Of a stretch of DNA of 26,766 bases, positions 1 through 8,614 are shown piece after piece. The position numbers were made by a program, and so were the translations under genes. A model generated the notes under the pieces. That model saw nothing but the letters and a program-made list of their open reading frames with translations, was not told the DNA's origin and ran no database searches. Within the stretch, counting starts at the first letter, position 1. Each line of letters begins with the position of its first letter. The stretch spans positions 1-26,766 of the forward strand of contig JBBQSD010000085.1 of NCBI GenBank assembly GCA_038214135.1, in the 5' to 3' direction. Source of the stretch: JANLSE01 sp038214135 (GTDB lineage Bacteria > Chloroflexota > Chloroflexia > Chloroflexales > Roseiflexaceae).

Positions 1-90
1 GATAGCCGATAGCCGATAGCCGATAGCCCGCTTGATCAATAGGCCGATAGCCGATAGCCGATAGCCGATAGCCCGCTTGATCAATAGGCC
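1..90. repeat. Two perfect 45-bp tandem repeats built from GATAGCC heptamers
   Basis: Bases 1-45 and 46-90 are identical. Each unit holds three consecutive GATAGCC heptamers and a fourth GATAGCC followed by CGCTTGATCAATAGGCC. Because 45 is a multiple of three, the array stays open in the LivH frame on the minus strand and encodes a 15-residue repeat containing IGLLIKRAIGYRLS. The array may continue beyond the left edge. A degenerate relative (TAGCCGATAACCG) occurs at 14587. Confidence 0.95.
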
Positions 91-1170
91 GATAGAACGG
101 TTGAACATCTGCCGTATACGCCCTACAGAGGTGGCTGATGGGCTGTTCTGGCGCTCGGTTGCCTCTGGCTCAGTTGTTTGATCTTCGGCAGCCAGCCCGC
201 TTGGCCGCAATGTCAACATGGCAATCAGGATCGCCAGAGTGAGCACCGGGGTCCATTGTGCAGGCAAAAAATAATCGCTGAATGCGCCGAATACGCCAAG
301 CAGAATACCGCCAGCCAGTGCGCCAAGTGGGTTGCCAATGCCACCAAGGACGGCAGCGGTGAAGGCCAATAGCCCGCTTTCGGCACCGTGTTGCCCGAAT
401 GGCCGCTCATAATACAGGGTGAAGATGAATGCAGCTGCGCCTGCCAGCGCGCCACCGAGGGCAAACACGCCCGAGATTGCCTGGTTGCGGTTGATGCCAC
501 ACAACTGGGCCATTTCTGGATCTTGGGCACATGCCCGTAGTGCCCGCCCTGCCTTGCTCGCTTGCAGAAACCATGTCACGCCAAGGCATAGACTAAGCGC
601 CAGCCCGATCAGCAGTAGATCTTTGAGGGTATAGCGTAGTGGCAGGCCTAGCATCGCGGCCAGGTTTGTATTCGGAATGAGCGTTGGGATGCTGAAGTGC
701 GGCACATTGGCCAGATTATCGACATCGCTATGATGTTCGGGATTGCCGAAGCCAACCTCGGCGGCGATGCGCCATGTTATAGCTGCCTGGAACAGCATGA
801 ACGAGATGCCGATCCCGGCGATCAATGGGGCCAGCGATGAGCGCCCGCGAAAGGGCCGGAAGGCCAGGCGTTCTACGGCAACATTGGCGAACGCTCCAAA
901 TGCCATTGCTGCCAGCAGGGCGATGCCAAGCCCGCCGAGTGTTGCGAAGAATGGCCCGCCTGCCTGAAGCCCCAACACAAGAACACATTGAGTGGCCAAC
1001 ACCGTACTGAGCGCAAATAGATCGCCATAGGCGAAGTTGACCGTTCGCACCACACTATACACAAGTGTCACGCCAAGGGCATTCAGGGCAATGATCGCCC
1101 CGTTGGAAAGCCCAAAGGCCAGGAGTTGCAGAATGAGTGTTCCACATGTGCTAAATGATGTACAGAGCAT
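1..1170 (-). CDS. livH: Branched-chain amino-acid ABC transporter permease, LivH type (partial, 3' end off the window)
   Basis: Reading the minus strand from the ATG at 1170 gives an open frame of 390 codons with no stop to base 1. Residues 1-330 look like LivH, the inner-membrane permease of high-affinity branched-chain amino-acid (or amide/urea) uptake. An N-terminal hydrophobic stretch is followed by GLSNGAIIALNALGVTLVYS and TVNFAYGDLF. A central loop carries the family-type RALRACAQDPEMAQLCGIN, then GGIGNPLGALAGGILLG and a final membrane segment ending LTLRPSGL. LivH proteins are usually about 290-340 aa, so the roughly 60 residues after this point are an extension; the last 30 are encoded by a 45-bp tandem repeat. 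No clear ribosome-binding site precedes the ATG, so the start could be slightly different. The LivM, LivG and LivF partners are not in view and probably lie to the left. Confidence 0.86.
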   Translation of the reverse strand, partial: MLCTSFSTCGTLILQLLAFGLSNGAIIALNALGVTLVYSVVRTVNFAYGDLFALSTVLATQCVLVLGLQAGGPFFATLGGLGIALLAAMAFGAFANVAVERLAFRPFRGRSSLAPLIAGIGISFMLFQAAITWRIAAEVGFGNPEHHSDVDNLANVPHFSIPTLIPNTNLAAMLGLPLRYTLKDLLLIGLALSLCLGVTWFLQASKAGRALRACAQDPEMAQLCGINRNQAISGVFALGGALAGAAAFIFTLYYERPFGQHGAESGLLAFTAAVLGGIGNPLGALAGGILLGVFGAFSDYFLPAQWTPVLTLAILIAMLTLRPSGLAAEDQTTEPEATERQNSPSATSVGRIRQMFNRSIGLLIKRAIGYRLSAIGLLIKRAIGYRLSAI

Positions 1171-1182
1171 GATTAAGTGCCT

Positions 1183-1199
1183 ATTGCTGATATAGCAAT
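1183..1199. promoter_or_regulatory. Small inverted repeat upstream of livH
   Basis: ATTGCT and AGCAAT flank a 5-base GATAT centre, 13 bp upstream of the livH ATG. Size and position fit an operator, but no regulator can be named and the arms are only 6 bp. The rest of 1200-1367 holds a G-run, a GGGTACCC site and two copies of CTATAGTA, with no gene that I can support. Confidence 0.3.
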
Positions 1200-1367
1200 C
1201 CTACCGGATTTGTAAAAAAGGGGGCGGGGGATTTCTTTCGGGACACCCAGAGGGTACCCGGCCCCAAACCCCGCTTTGCGCGACGCGCCGTTACAACTCA
1301 AATAGGAATGCTATAGTACATAGCCGATGACTATAGTATACCGTAGCGAACGGTAGAGACACACGGC

Positions 1368-1691
1368 GATGGAAGTTGGGAAGCTGGGGGTTCGACGGAT
1401 GTTTCTGCAATTGGCTTGGGCCATTGGTGGACGCATCGGCCAGCCCTGATGGCCCTAACGAAGCAGTGGCGCATGATTGTATCGATTGGCGTTCTCATGC
1501 TGGCGACATACATGCTTGTCCTACAAGCCTATGCCATATCGACGGTGAGCTATGTCGGTGCGATACGTGAGATCAGTATTGTACTGGCGGCTATGGCCGG
1601 TTGGCGCTGGCTGGGCGAGGGGTTTGGGCGGCTACGCATGGCCGGTGCAGTAACATTCTGCGGAGTGCTGGCTATCGCGACATTGTTATAA
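1368..1691 (+). pseudogene. C-terminal remnant of an EamA/DMT-family transporter
   Basis: The frame ending at the TAA at 1689-1691 encodes hydrophobic segments with VSYVGAIREISIVLAA, GWRWLGEGFGRLRMAG and a final GVLAIATLL. These match the last two or three membrane helices of EamA (drug/metabolite transporter) proteins, where P/S-x-R-E-x-S-I-V and L-G-E-x-F-G-x-x-R-x-x-G are typical. A complete member has about 10 helices and 290-300 aa. Here the part upstream of about 1450 has no transporter-like sequence and only TTG (1416) or internal ATG (1449) starts. I read it as a gene that lost its 5' two-thirds. It ends 53 bp before the phosphofructokinase start. Translation as a short membrane peptide is not excluded. 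Confidence 0.65.
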
Positions 1692-1744
1692 TTTCGGGTA
1701 CAATAGTGATGTTGATATACTACGTTTTCTTTGGAGGAATATTC

Positions 1745-2905
1745 ATGCGACGAATTGGAATATTGACCGGCGGCGGCGACGTTCCCGGCCTAAACCCATG
1801 TATTAAAACGGTCGTCTATCGAGCGATCGAAGCTGGTGTTGAAGTGGTTGGTATTCGGCGTGGATGGGGCGGCCTGCTAAACTACAATATCGATGACCCA
1901 ACCAGTATGTCGGAATGGGTCGAGCCGCTGACCAAGCAGGATGTGCGGACGATAGATCGCTATGGTGGGACGCATCTGCATACATCACGAACCAACCCAG
2001 GTAAGGTTGGCAAGAAGATGATGCCAGCCTTCCTGGAGGGCAAATTCGCGTATCAGGGCGAGAAGCAGGTTGCCGATTGCACACCGCATGTCCTGCAGGT
2101 GCTGGAACACCTGGGGATCGATACGCTCATTCCGATTGGTGGCGATGATACCCTCTCCTATGCCGTGCGGATGCACCAGGAGGGTGTGCGTGTGATTGCT
2201 ATCCCGAAGACGATGGATAATGATGTGTTCGGGACGGATTACTGCATTGGGTTTTCGACGGCAATCACCCGCAGTGTGGAGGCGATCAATGCGCTGCGTA
2301 CGCCAAGTGGTTCGCACGAACGGATTGCAGTGATCGAATTGTTTGGCCGCAATTCTGGTGAAACAGCGCTGGTTTCGGCCTACCTTTCCGATGCGGATCG
2401 AGCGATTATTTCGGAAGTTCCGTTTGATGTTGAGAAACTGGCTGCGATGGCAGTTGCCGATAAGAAGCGCAACCCCAGTGGCTATTCGATTATTGTTATC
2501 TCTGAAGGGGCCACGATGCTTGGCGGCCAGATCACCGAATATGGCCAGGAGGATGCCTACGGGCACCGCAAGCTTGGCGGTATTGGAATGATCGCTGGCG
2601 AGGCGATTAAGCAGATCACTGGCGAGGATATTGTCCACCAGCAATTGGCCTACCTCATGCGTGCCGGTGCGCCGGACTCGCTCGACCGCATGGTTGCGAT
2701 TTCGTTTGCCAATTTGGCCGTCGATCAGTTGCTTCAGGGGCATAGTGGCCGGATGGTGGCGCTTCAGGCTGGCCAGTACACAACCGTTCCTGCCGATACG
2801 CCACTACAGGGGCTAAAACGGGTTGATGTGAGCGAACTGTATGACCCAAAAAATTATCGGCCAAGGGTTCACGATATGCTTGGAAAGCCCATGTTCTTGT
2901 ATTAG
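1745..2905 (+). CDS. pfp: 6-phosphofructokinase, probably pyrophosphate-dependent
   Basis: A 386-aa protein of the phosphofructokinase family, which phosphorylates fructose 6-phosphate at C1 in glycolysis. The N-terminus has GILTGGGDVPGLNPCI (phosphate-binding loop). The phosphoryl-donor site reads GGDDT at residues 132-136, and the catalytic loop reads PKTMDND at 154-160, followed by GTDYCIGFSTA. In this family Asp at the second position of GGD(D)T together with Lys before TxDND marks the PPi-using type; ATP-using enzymes have Gly at both places. The donor is therefore inferred to be PPi, which would make the step reversible. The substrate motif ELFGRNSGETA follows at about residue 198. Start chosen at 1745 because GGAGG sits at 1733-1737. 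An in-frame TTG further upstream at 1601 is inside the EamA remnant. The peptide deformylase gene starts 8 bp after the stop, suggesting one transcript. Confidence 0.93.
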   Translation: MRRIGILTGGGDVPGLNPCIKTVVYRAIEAGVEVVGIRRGWGGLLNYNIDDPTSMSEWVEPLTKQDVRTIDRYGGTHLHTSRTNPGKVGKKMMPAFLEGKFAYQGEKQVADCTPHVLQVLEHLGIDTLIPIGGDDTLSYAVRMHQEGVRVIAIPKTMDNDVFGTDYCIGFSTAITRSVEAINALRTPSGSHERIAVIELFGRNSGETALVSAYLSDADRAIISEVPFDVEKLAAMAVADKKRNPSGYSIIVISEGATMLGGQITEYGQEDAYGHRKLGGIGMIAGEAIKQITGEDIVHQQLAYLMRAGAPDSLDRMVAISFANLAVDQLLQGHSGRMVALQAGQYTTVPADTPLQGLKRVDVSELYDPKNYRPRVHDMLGKPMFLY

Positions 2906-2913
2906 AGGCAACT

Positions 2914-3499
<586 letters not shown>

Positions 3500-3513
3500 A
3501 ATACCACGAATCC

Positions 3514-3560
3514 GTGTAGGGTGCAGACCCATGTGTCTGCCCACCAAGAACCAAGAACCA
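3514..3560 (+). repeat. Dispersed intergenic repeat, copy with GTGTAGGGTGC core
   Basis: GTGTAGGGTGCAGACCCATG continuing with TGTCTGCCCA, then CCAAGAACCAAGAACCA. A near-identical core lies at 14694-14723 and inverted copies lie at 21321-21347 and 21427-21453. Within each copy, the bases GGGTGCRRACCCATGTGT form part of a self-complementary stretch. It separates the deformylase gene from the next gene. Confidence 0.85.
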
Positions 3561-3601
3561 GGTGAACAAAGGAACAAGAATGCTGAATACTCAAGAAAGA
3601 C

Positions 3602-4042
3602 ATGATGCCCAACCAACCATTCTTCACAATCAAATATCGTGCGCTTGGCTTTTTGTGGGCCTGGGGCCTGACGAATATCGTGGTGGGTGCGGGGATGGCG
3701 CTGAACCGCAACCAGGTGATTCGTCATATTGGGTTTCAGGCGTTTGTCTGGGGTGTGATTGATGCGGCGCTTGCCTATACAGGGCGGCGGGATGCATTGG
3801 CGGCCCCTGAGCGTGGCGATGATCCAGCGATTGTAGCCAGCCGCGATCAGAAGATTTTGTTGATCAATGCTGGCCTTGATGTTGGCTATATGGCCACTGG
3901 GTATTGGCTGGTTCGCACGGCTCGTGGGCGCACAGATAGAGTTGGCATTGGTGCCGGAATTGCCGTACAGGGCATGTTTCTGTTTGGGCTGGATACGCTG
4001 CTGGGTTGGCTGTTTGGGTGCTGGGTGCGGCGCATGCCCTGA
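3602..4042 (+). CDS. Small membrane protein of unknown function
   Basis: 146 aa with about four hydrophobic segments: residues 10-32 (RALGFLWAWGLTNIVVGAGM), 43-60 (IGFQAFVWGVIDAALAY), 85-105 (ILLINAGLDVGYMATGYWL) and 116-138. Conserved-looking features are RHIGFQAFVWGVIDA and INAGLDVGYMATG, which resemble the DUF6992 type of uncharacterised membrane protein; this match is from memory of the pattern and tentative. Two adjacent ATGs (3602 and 3605) are possible starts, with a weak AAGAAAG upstream. It lies between a repeat cluster and the DUF4380-like gene on the same strand. No function can be given. Confidence 0.75.
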   Translation: MMPNQPFFTIKYRALGFLWAWGLTNIVVGAGMALNRNQVIRHIGFQAFVWGVIDAALAYTGRRDALAAPERGDDPAIVASRDQKILLINAGLDVGYMATGYWLVRTARGRTDRVGIGAGIAVQGMFLFGLDTLLGWLFGCWVRRMP

Positions 4043-4174
4043 TTGTGTGTTGCACGGTGGATCTGCGGGCCAAGCGAGCAAAAAAGACGTTTCGGATAGT
4101 GGGCGTGGTCGGGCGCACGATGGTTGCGGCTGGTACCGACGCCCATTCAAATAGGAGTTGTCGAAGGAGACACC

Positions 4175-5083
4175 ATGGAGAAGGTACACTATGGCGGCTG
4201 GCCGAATTGCTACCGCCTGGCCAATGATACCGTCGAGCTGATTGTGACGACCGATATTGGGCCGCGGATTATTCGCTTTGGTTTTGTTGGTGGGCAGAAT
4301 GAGCTGAAGGAATACCCAGAAACGCTGGGCCAGGTGGGCGGCGATACATGGCATTTATATGGCGGCCATCGTTTGTGGCATGCGCCCGAACATATGCCGC
4401 GCAGCTATTCGCCCGATAATACGCCGATTACGATTGAGCAGCACGATGGCTTTATACGCCTGATCCAGCCGCCCGAGGCATCAACGGGGATTCAGAAGGA
4501 GATCGATATTCGCCTTGACCCAACTGCCGCACAGGTAGAACTGACCCATCGCCTACGCAATACCGGGCTGTGGGCGGTTGAATTGGCTCCCTGGGCGCTT
4601 TCGGTGATGGCCCAGGGTGGAACGGCCATTTTGCCATTGCCGCCTTTTAAGCCACATACCGAGGAAGTACGCCCGGCAGCGACGCTGTCACTATGGAATT
4701 ATACAGATTTGAGTGATGCACGCTGGACGGTTGGTAGCCGCTTTCTGCTGCTGCGCCAGGACCCTGCCCGCCAGGAGCCACAGAAGATTGGCGTTCATGC
4801 GCCCGATGCCTGGATCGCCTATGCTCGTAATAGGCATCTATTTGTGAAGAGCTTCGATTACACACCTGGTGGGCGCTACCCAGATATGGGCTGTACGATT
4901 GAGAGCTTTACCGATGATGGTATGCTCGAAATTGAAACCCTGGCTGCGTTGCGTGTGTTGGAAACGGGTGCGGAAGCCGAACATCGCGAGCGCTGGTCGC
5001 TGTTTGATGGTGTGGTTGCACCGAAGAATGATGCCGATGTTGCCCGCGATATTGTACCGCTTGTGGTGCAGGCGCGAGTCTGA
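4175..5083 (+). CDS. DUF4380-like protein, galactose-mutarotase fold
   Basis: 302 aa. The N-terminus (YRLANDTVELIVTTDIGPRI, about residues 9-29) and the following RFGFVGGQNEL are typical of DUF4380-type proteins, which are predicted to have the beta-sandwich fold of aldose 1-epimerases and related carbohydrate-binding enzymes. Further features are WHLYGGHRLWHAPE (about 56-69) and the later VELTHRLRNTGLWAVELAPW. Substrate and reaction are unknown. Start chosen at 4175 because AAGGAGA lies at 4164-4170; the frame extends upstream to 4124 but without a comparable ribosome-binding site. There is no signal peptide, so it should be cytoplasmic. The glutamate dehydrogenase gene follows after 89 bp. 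Confidence 0.8.
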   Translation: MEKVHYGGWPNCYRLANDTVELIVTTDIGPRIIRFGFVGGQNELKEYPETLGQVGGDTWHLYGGHRLWHAPEHMPRSYSPDNTPITIEQHDGFIRLIQPPEASTGIQKEIDIRLDPTAAQVELTHRLRNTGLWAVELAPWALSVMAQGGTAILPLPPFKPHTEEVRPAATLSLWNYTDLSDARWTVGSRFLLLRQDPARQEPQKIGVHAPDAWIAYARNRHLFVKSFDYTPGGRYPDMGCTIESFTDDGMLEIETLAALRVLETGAEAEHRERWSLFDGVVAPKNDADVARDIVPLVVQARV

Positions 5084-5172
5084 GTATCGGGCGCCTATTG
5101 ATTGCATGGGCAGTACTTCTATGGTAGGCTTTCTGGGTGGCAATGAGGCCACTGAGATAAGAGGAGTCGGCG

Positions 5173-6438
5173 ATGACGACTGAGCATAATAACCCGTTTC
5201 TGATCGCACAACAGCAATTCGATAGCGCTGCAGCCATCCTCAATCTTCCTCAGGATATTCGTGATCTATTGCGGGTTCCGCAGCGTGAACTGGCGGTAAC
5301 CTTCCCGATCAAGATGGATAATGGTACAACCCAGGTGTTTACGGGCTACCGCATCCAGCATAACCTTGGGCGCGGCCCGACCAAGGGCGGTATTCGGTAT
5401 CACCCAAGCGTTGATATTGATGAAGTGCGGGCACTGGCCATGTGGATGACATGGAAGTGTGCGCTGGTTAATCTGCCATATGGCGGGGCCAAGGGTGGCG
5501 TGGTTGTTGATCCCGCCCTGCTTTCGATTGGTGAATTGGAGCGCCTGACCCGCCGTTTCACGACGGAAATTAGTATTGTGATTGGATCCGACCAGGATAT
5601 TCCTGCGCCGGACATGAACACCAACCCGCAGGTGATGGCCTGGCTGATGGACACGATCTCGATGCACGCAGGCCATACCGTGAATGCAGTGGTGACGGGC
5701 AAGCCGGTGTTGGTTGGTGGTTCACTCGGCCGGGTTGAAGCAACTGGCCGTGGCGTCAGCCTGATGATCCGTGAGTGGGCCAGGCGTACAAATCGTCATC
5801 TGAATGATCTGACGGTTGTTGTTCAGGGGTTTGGCAATGTTGGCAGTATTACGGCGCTGTTAACCAGCGAGTTGGGCTGCAAGATTGTTGGGATTGGCGA
5901 TGCAACTGGTGGCTATGTGTGTGAGGCCGGGCTGAATGTTGCAGCATTGCAGGCCTATGCTGCCAAACACCCACGTCGATCACTTGATGGCTATACGGCA
6001 GATGGCGTGATGCATGTGAGCAATGCCGAATTACTTGAATACCCCTGTACGGTGTTAGTTCCTGCTGCAATGGAAAACCAGATCACCGAGCAGAATGCTG
6101 GCCGCCTACAGTGTATGGTTGTGGTTGAGGGTGCCAATGGCCCGACAACTCCTGATGGTGATGCGATCCTAGCCGAGCGTGGCATTGCGGTCGTGCCTGA
6201 CATCCTGGCCAATGCTGGTGGCGTTACCGTTAGCTATTTTGAATGGGTGCAGGGCTTGCAATCGTTCTTCTGGGATGAGCGCGATGTGAATGCGCGGCTT
6301 GAGCATATTATGGTCAATGCCTTTGATCAGGTGTACGAATTGGCGCAGGAGCAGGCGATTTCGATGCGGCTAGCGGCCTATTTGCTGGCGGTACGGCGGG
6401 TTGCCGATGCGAATATCGTGCGTGGAATCTACCCATAG
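5173..6438 (+). CDS. gdhA: Glu/Leu/Phe/Val dehydrogenase (glutamate dehydrogenase family)
   Basis: 421 aa, the usual length of hexameric bacterial and archaeal NAD(P)-glutamate dehydrogenases, which interconvert glutamate and 2-oxoglutarate plus ammonia. The substrate domain has GYRIQHNLGRGPTKGGIRYH (from residue 58), the catalytic-lysine motif LPYGGAKGG (Lys107) and QDIPAPDMNT with the catalytic Asp147. The cofactor domain begins at VVVQGFGNVGS (GxGNxG at 219-224). NAGGVTVSYFEWVQ near the C-terminus is also characteristic. The start at 5173 is preceded by GAGGAG at 5161-5166. It is followed by a CGCAGATTT repeat. Confidence 0.95.
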   Translation: MTTEHNNPFLIAQQQFDSAAAILNLPQDIRDLLRVPQRELAVTFPIKMDNGTTQVFTGYRIQHNLGRGPTKGGIRYHPSVDIDEVRALAMWMTWKCALVNLPYGGAKGGVVVDPALLSIGELERLTRRFTTEISIVIGSDQDIPAPDMNTNPQVMAWLMDTISMHAGHTVNAVVTGKPVLVGGSLGRVEATGRGVSLMIREWARRTNRHLNDLTVVVQGFGNVGSITALLTSELGCKIVGIGDATGGYVCEAGLNVAALQAYAAKHPRRSLDGYTADGVMHVSNAELLEYPCTVLVPAAMENQITEQNAGRLQCMVVVEGANGPTTPDGDAILAERGIAVVPDILANAGGVTVSYFEWVQGLQSFFWDERDVNARLEHIMVNAFDQVYELAQEQAISMRLAAYLLAVRRVADANIVRGIYP

Positions 6439-6445
6439 AAAGTAT

Positions 6446-6474
6446 CCGCAGATTTCGCAGATTTCGCAGATTTG
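6446..6474. repeat. Three CGCAGATTT nonamer repeats
   Basis: Three near-exact CGCAGATTT units follow the glutamate dehydrogenase stop. Related GCAGATKAC/CGCAGATT strings occur at 9957, 12331-12356, 19196-19213 and 20193-20222, always between genes. Confidence 0.85.
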
Positions 6475-6671
6475 TTGTCAGGCGAACAAGGCTGATGATG
6501 CGAATATTGTAATGCTATATGCATCATCAGATAGTACCTGGAGGGGTATAATCGTAATTACGAGCCTATGTCGGTGAGAATCTCGCAGATGTGCGAATCC
6601 TTCTGTCGCTGCTGAACGATCTCTGGGTAGGCATAGTTGTTTTTCAGACCCAGCACCGGGAGGTGATTGCG

Positions 6672-7064
6672 ATGACCCGTGCGACGATTCTCGTAATCGA
6701 GGAAGATCCAGATCTGGCACGACTGTTTGAGTCGATTCTCCAGATCGAGGGCTATTCTGTTCGTGTGGAGATGCAACTCGATGGTGCTCGCCGGGCACTT
6801 TCGCATTATTCGCTCGATGCCGTGATCTATGATTGGTCGGCCTCGAATCCAACCGGGTATCTGTGGGTCGATGAGGTTCGCAATACCAAAGGCATGGCAA
6901 ATGTCCCGATGCTGCTGGTGTGCGATGGGTTGCCGCCGCGGGTTATTCGGGATCGGCTGTGGAATCTGGGTGTGCCAACGATTGAGAAACCATTCGATTT
7001 ACTGGTCTTCTGTCGGGCAATCGAGGCAATCCTGCCAAGGCGTGAGCGCGCGATTGGGGTGTAG
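6672..7064 (+). CDS. Single-domain response regulator (CheY-like receiver)
   Basis: 130 aa, only a receiver domain. The acidic pocket is Glu10-Glu11-Asp12 (VIEEDPD), the phospho-acceptor is Asp54 in AVIYDWS, and the conserved lysine is Lys106 in IEKPFD. The usual Thr/Ser at the end of strand 4 is replaced by Cys84 (LLVCDG), so switching may differ from the classical mechanism. No output domain or neighbouring histidine kinase is present; it probably acts by protein contacts. Start chosen at 6672 because GGGAGGTGA lies at 6658-6666; the frame upstream to 6591 has no domain. A TATAAT hexamer at 6547-6552 could be its -10 box, but no good -35 is visible. Confidence 0.9.
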   Translation: MTRATILVIEEDPDLARLFESILQIEGYSVRVEMQLDGARRALSHYSLDAVIYDWSASNPTGYLWVDEVRNTKGMANVPMLLVCDGLPPRVIRDRLWNLGVPTIEKPFDLLVFCRAIEAILPRRERAIGV

Positions 7065-7391
7065 AGACGCCATCTTGACTAGGTGACAACGTGACCAGGT
7101 GTTGGGCGATTGATTATGGTAGAAGCGCTGTAACATACTGTTCAAGACGCGCTTGTATATTTCAAGCTGCTGTGCCTTTGTATTTCATCCCTATCGCTGC
7201 ACTCAACTTCAAAAAGAGCATTCTCATAGTAATGCTCAGCTGTGTATCAAACATTGCCTGTTCTGATAGCATTGCTTAGTAACTCTCTTGCTATACTCTT
7301 TGCATTATAGAGTAATAAAATTAGTTAGGAGTGCCGTGTACAGCGCTTTCATGAATGGTTTGGTAAACAAGGATGTTTAATTCGGATTGGA
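7065..7391. other. Intergenic region, no supported gene
   Basis: Holds GTAGAGACGCC just after the response-regulator stop (half of the palindromic repeat seen complete at 11706) and AT-rich DNA with TATACT and TATAGA hexamers near 7290-7315 that could form a promoter. A short open frame from 7091 to 7279 has no recognisable content and I do not call it. Confidence 0.5.
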
Positions 7392-8102
7392 GTGGTTGCA
7401 TCGTTTGGAGTAATCGTACTCTGCTGTGCAATCGTTGCACTTGCCGGGATTGGCGCTGCTACAATGACGCCCGAGCAGCGTGTGGCTGTGGCTTCCACAC
7501 AAACTGCCAGAGCACTTCCGCCATCAGCGACTTTAACAGATACACCACAACCTACACTAACTCCCTCGCCCACATCGACTGCCACGGCAACACCTGAACC
7601 AACCTATACTCCAACTATCACACCGTTACCTACCGCTACCTTAAAACCGGCGCAAGTCAAACAAACAGCAGTTCAGGCAACTGTTGATGCAAAGCAAGCA
7701 GCGGTAAAAGCTACAGCAGAGGCAAAACAGGCTGCAACTGCTACGATAGTTGCGCTTGATACTGAGTATCCTGAGGTTGACATCCGCGATCTTGTCAAAC
7801 GGCCGCAGCGTTACAAAGGCCAGAAATTCCAAGTTACAGGCAAAGTGTTCACTATTCGGGAGCAGGTCGATGATGGATTATTTGGAACAGGCGAGACAAT
7901 CACCCAAATACAGATTTGGGTCACAACACCAGATGGTAGTAAAGAGGCAGTCGTTGTCCTATTCAATGGCACTCTCGAAAAAGTGTTTGAAGAGAGTACA
8001 ATTATTGTGTACGGAGTTGGCGAAGGCACATATGAAGGCGTGAATGGATTTGGAGCAACAATTACGCAGCCGAAAGTCAAGGCCGCATTTGTGCGCTTCT
8101 GA
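7392..8102 (+). CDS. Membrane-anchored protein with Thr/Pro linker and OB-fold-like domain
   Basis: 236 aa from the GTG at 7392. An N-terminal hydrophobic segment (about residues 2-24, containing IVLCCAIVALAGIG) anchors or exports the protein. Residues about 43-85 form a Thr/Pro-rich linker of the kind common in Chloroflexota envelope proteins. Residues about 86-120 are Ala/Lys/Gln-rich and likely helical. The C-terminal 110 residues (YKGQKFQVTGKVFTIREQ, then IWVTTPDG, VVVLFNG and VYGVGEGTYEG) look like an OB-fold-type beta barrel; the ligand is unknown. The frame is open from 7329 and the extra codons give a plausible cytoplasmic lead (QRFHEWFGKQG), but they hold no standard start codon, so the true start is uncertain. 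Base composition is more AT-rich than the metabolic genes nearby. Confidence 0.75.
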   Translation: MVASFGVIVLCCAIVALAGIGAATMTPEQRVAVASTQTARALPPSATLTDTPQPTLTPSPTSTATATPEPTYTPTITPLPTATLKPAQVKQTAVQATVDAKQAAVKATAEAKQAATATIVALDTEYPEVDIRDLVKRPQRYKGQKFQVTGKVFTIREQVDDGLFGTGETITQIQIWVTTPDGSKEAVVVLFNGTLEKVFEESTIIVYGVGEGTYEGVNGFGATITQPKVKAAFVRF

Positions 8103-8330
8103 TAAGCTTGAGCGAATACGAGTAACACTCGAAGGGGTAACCCAGCAACCTTTTCAATACGACGTAACGCTCCACTAGCTTATCACCAGCACCTAACAGA
8201 CGATATGCACATGAAGTGGGTAAGCTACGAGGTTGATAGCTTGTCCATGAATGTGTGCGGCGGCAGCCCTGGGTTAAAATGAGCGACGGCTTCACACAAG
8301 CGGCCACATGGTTATCGCCAATTACTCTTG
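8103..8330. other. Intergenic region between convergent genes
   Basis: Contains short hairpins (CGAGT-AAC-ACTCG around 8120 and GGGGTAACCC at about 8134) that may help end transcription from the left. No supported gene. Confidence 0.4.
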
Positions 8331-8603
8331 TTAGACGATCACGCCGGCAGTTGTTTCCATCCATGCGGGAATATGGGAGCCATACAACACATCTGGATCC
8401 ATATCGGCACCATTAGCCCAGGCAATTGTTCCTAATTCATCATCCACATGCACGGTACGAAAGAGGTTTATGTCGGCTCGCAAGGGTTCAAAAATAGGGC
8501 CATGCAGCAGTGGTGCAAGATTGACAACATTTTGGGTTCCGTCACTAAATTCCAAGCGAACTAAGAACTCTTCTAATACAGTAACTGATCGAATCCAGAT
8601 CAT
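8331..8603 (-). CDS. DUF2442 domain protein
   Basis: 90 aa from the ATG at 8603. IRSVTVLEEFLVRLEFSDGT, a loop ending PLLHGPIFEPLR, then TVHVDDELGTIAWANGADMD and DVLYG are the standard layout of DUF2442 proteins: a small beta-rich protein with L-x-F-x-D/N-G, G-x-F-x-P-L-x-D and W-x-N-G-x-D elements. An AAGGAG ribosome-binding site precedes the ATG on the minus strand; the frame reaching back to 8669 overlaps the DUF4160 gene and is not needed. It starts 11 bp after the end of DUF4160. The two families often sit side by side and have been suspected to form a toxin-antitoxin-like pair, but the function is unknown. Confidence 0.88.
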   Translation of the reverse strand: MIWIRSVTVLEEFLVRLEFSDGTQNVVNLAPLLHGPIFEPLRADINLFRTVHVDDELGTIAWANGADMDPDVLYGSHIPAWMETTAGVIV

Positions 8604-8614
8604 AGCGCTGCTCC

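Noticed and set aside
1..90. CRISPR array at the left end.
   Set aside because: The units are contiguous tandem copies with no variable spacers, and they lie inside an open reading frame.
1985..2743. 252-aa open frame on the minus strand opposite phosphofructokinase.
   Set aside because: Shadow of a well-supported gene; no domain pattern in the translation.
8192..8337. Possible integron attC site downstream of DUF2442 (on the minus strand GTCTAAC ... GTTAGGT).
   Set aside because: The 7-base ends fit the degenerate RYYYAAC/GTTRRRY pattern, but the inner L-boxes show no complementarity and no second site or integrase is present.
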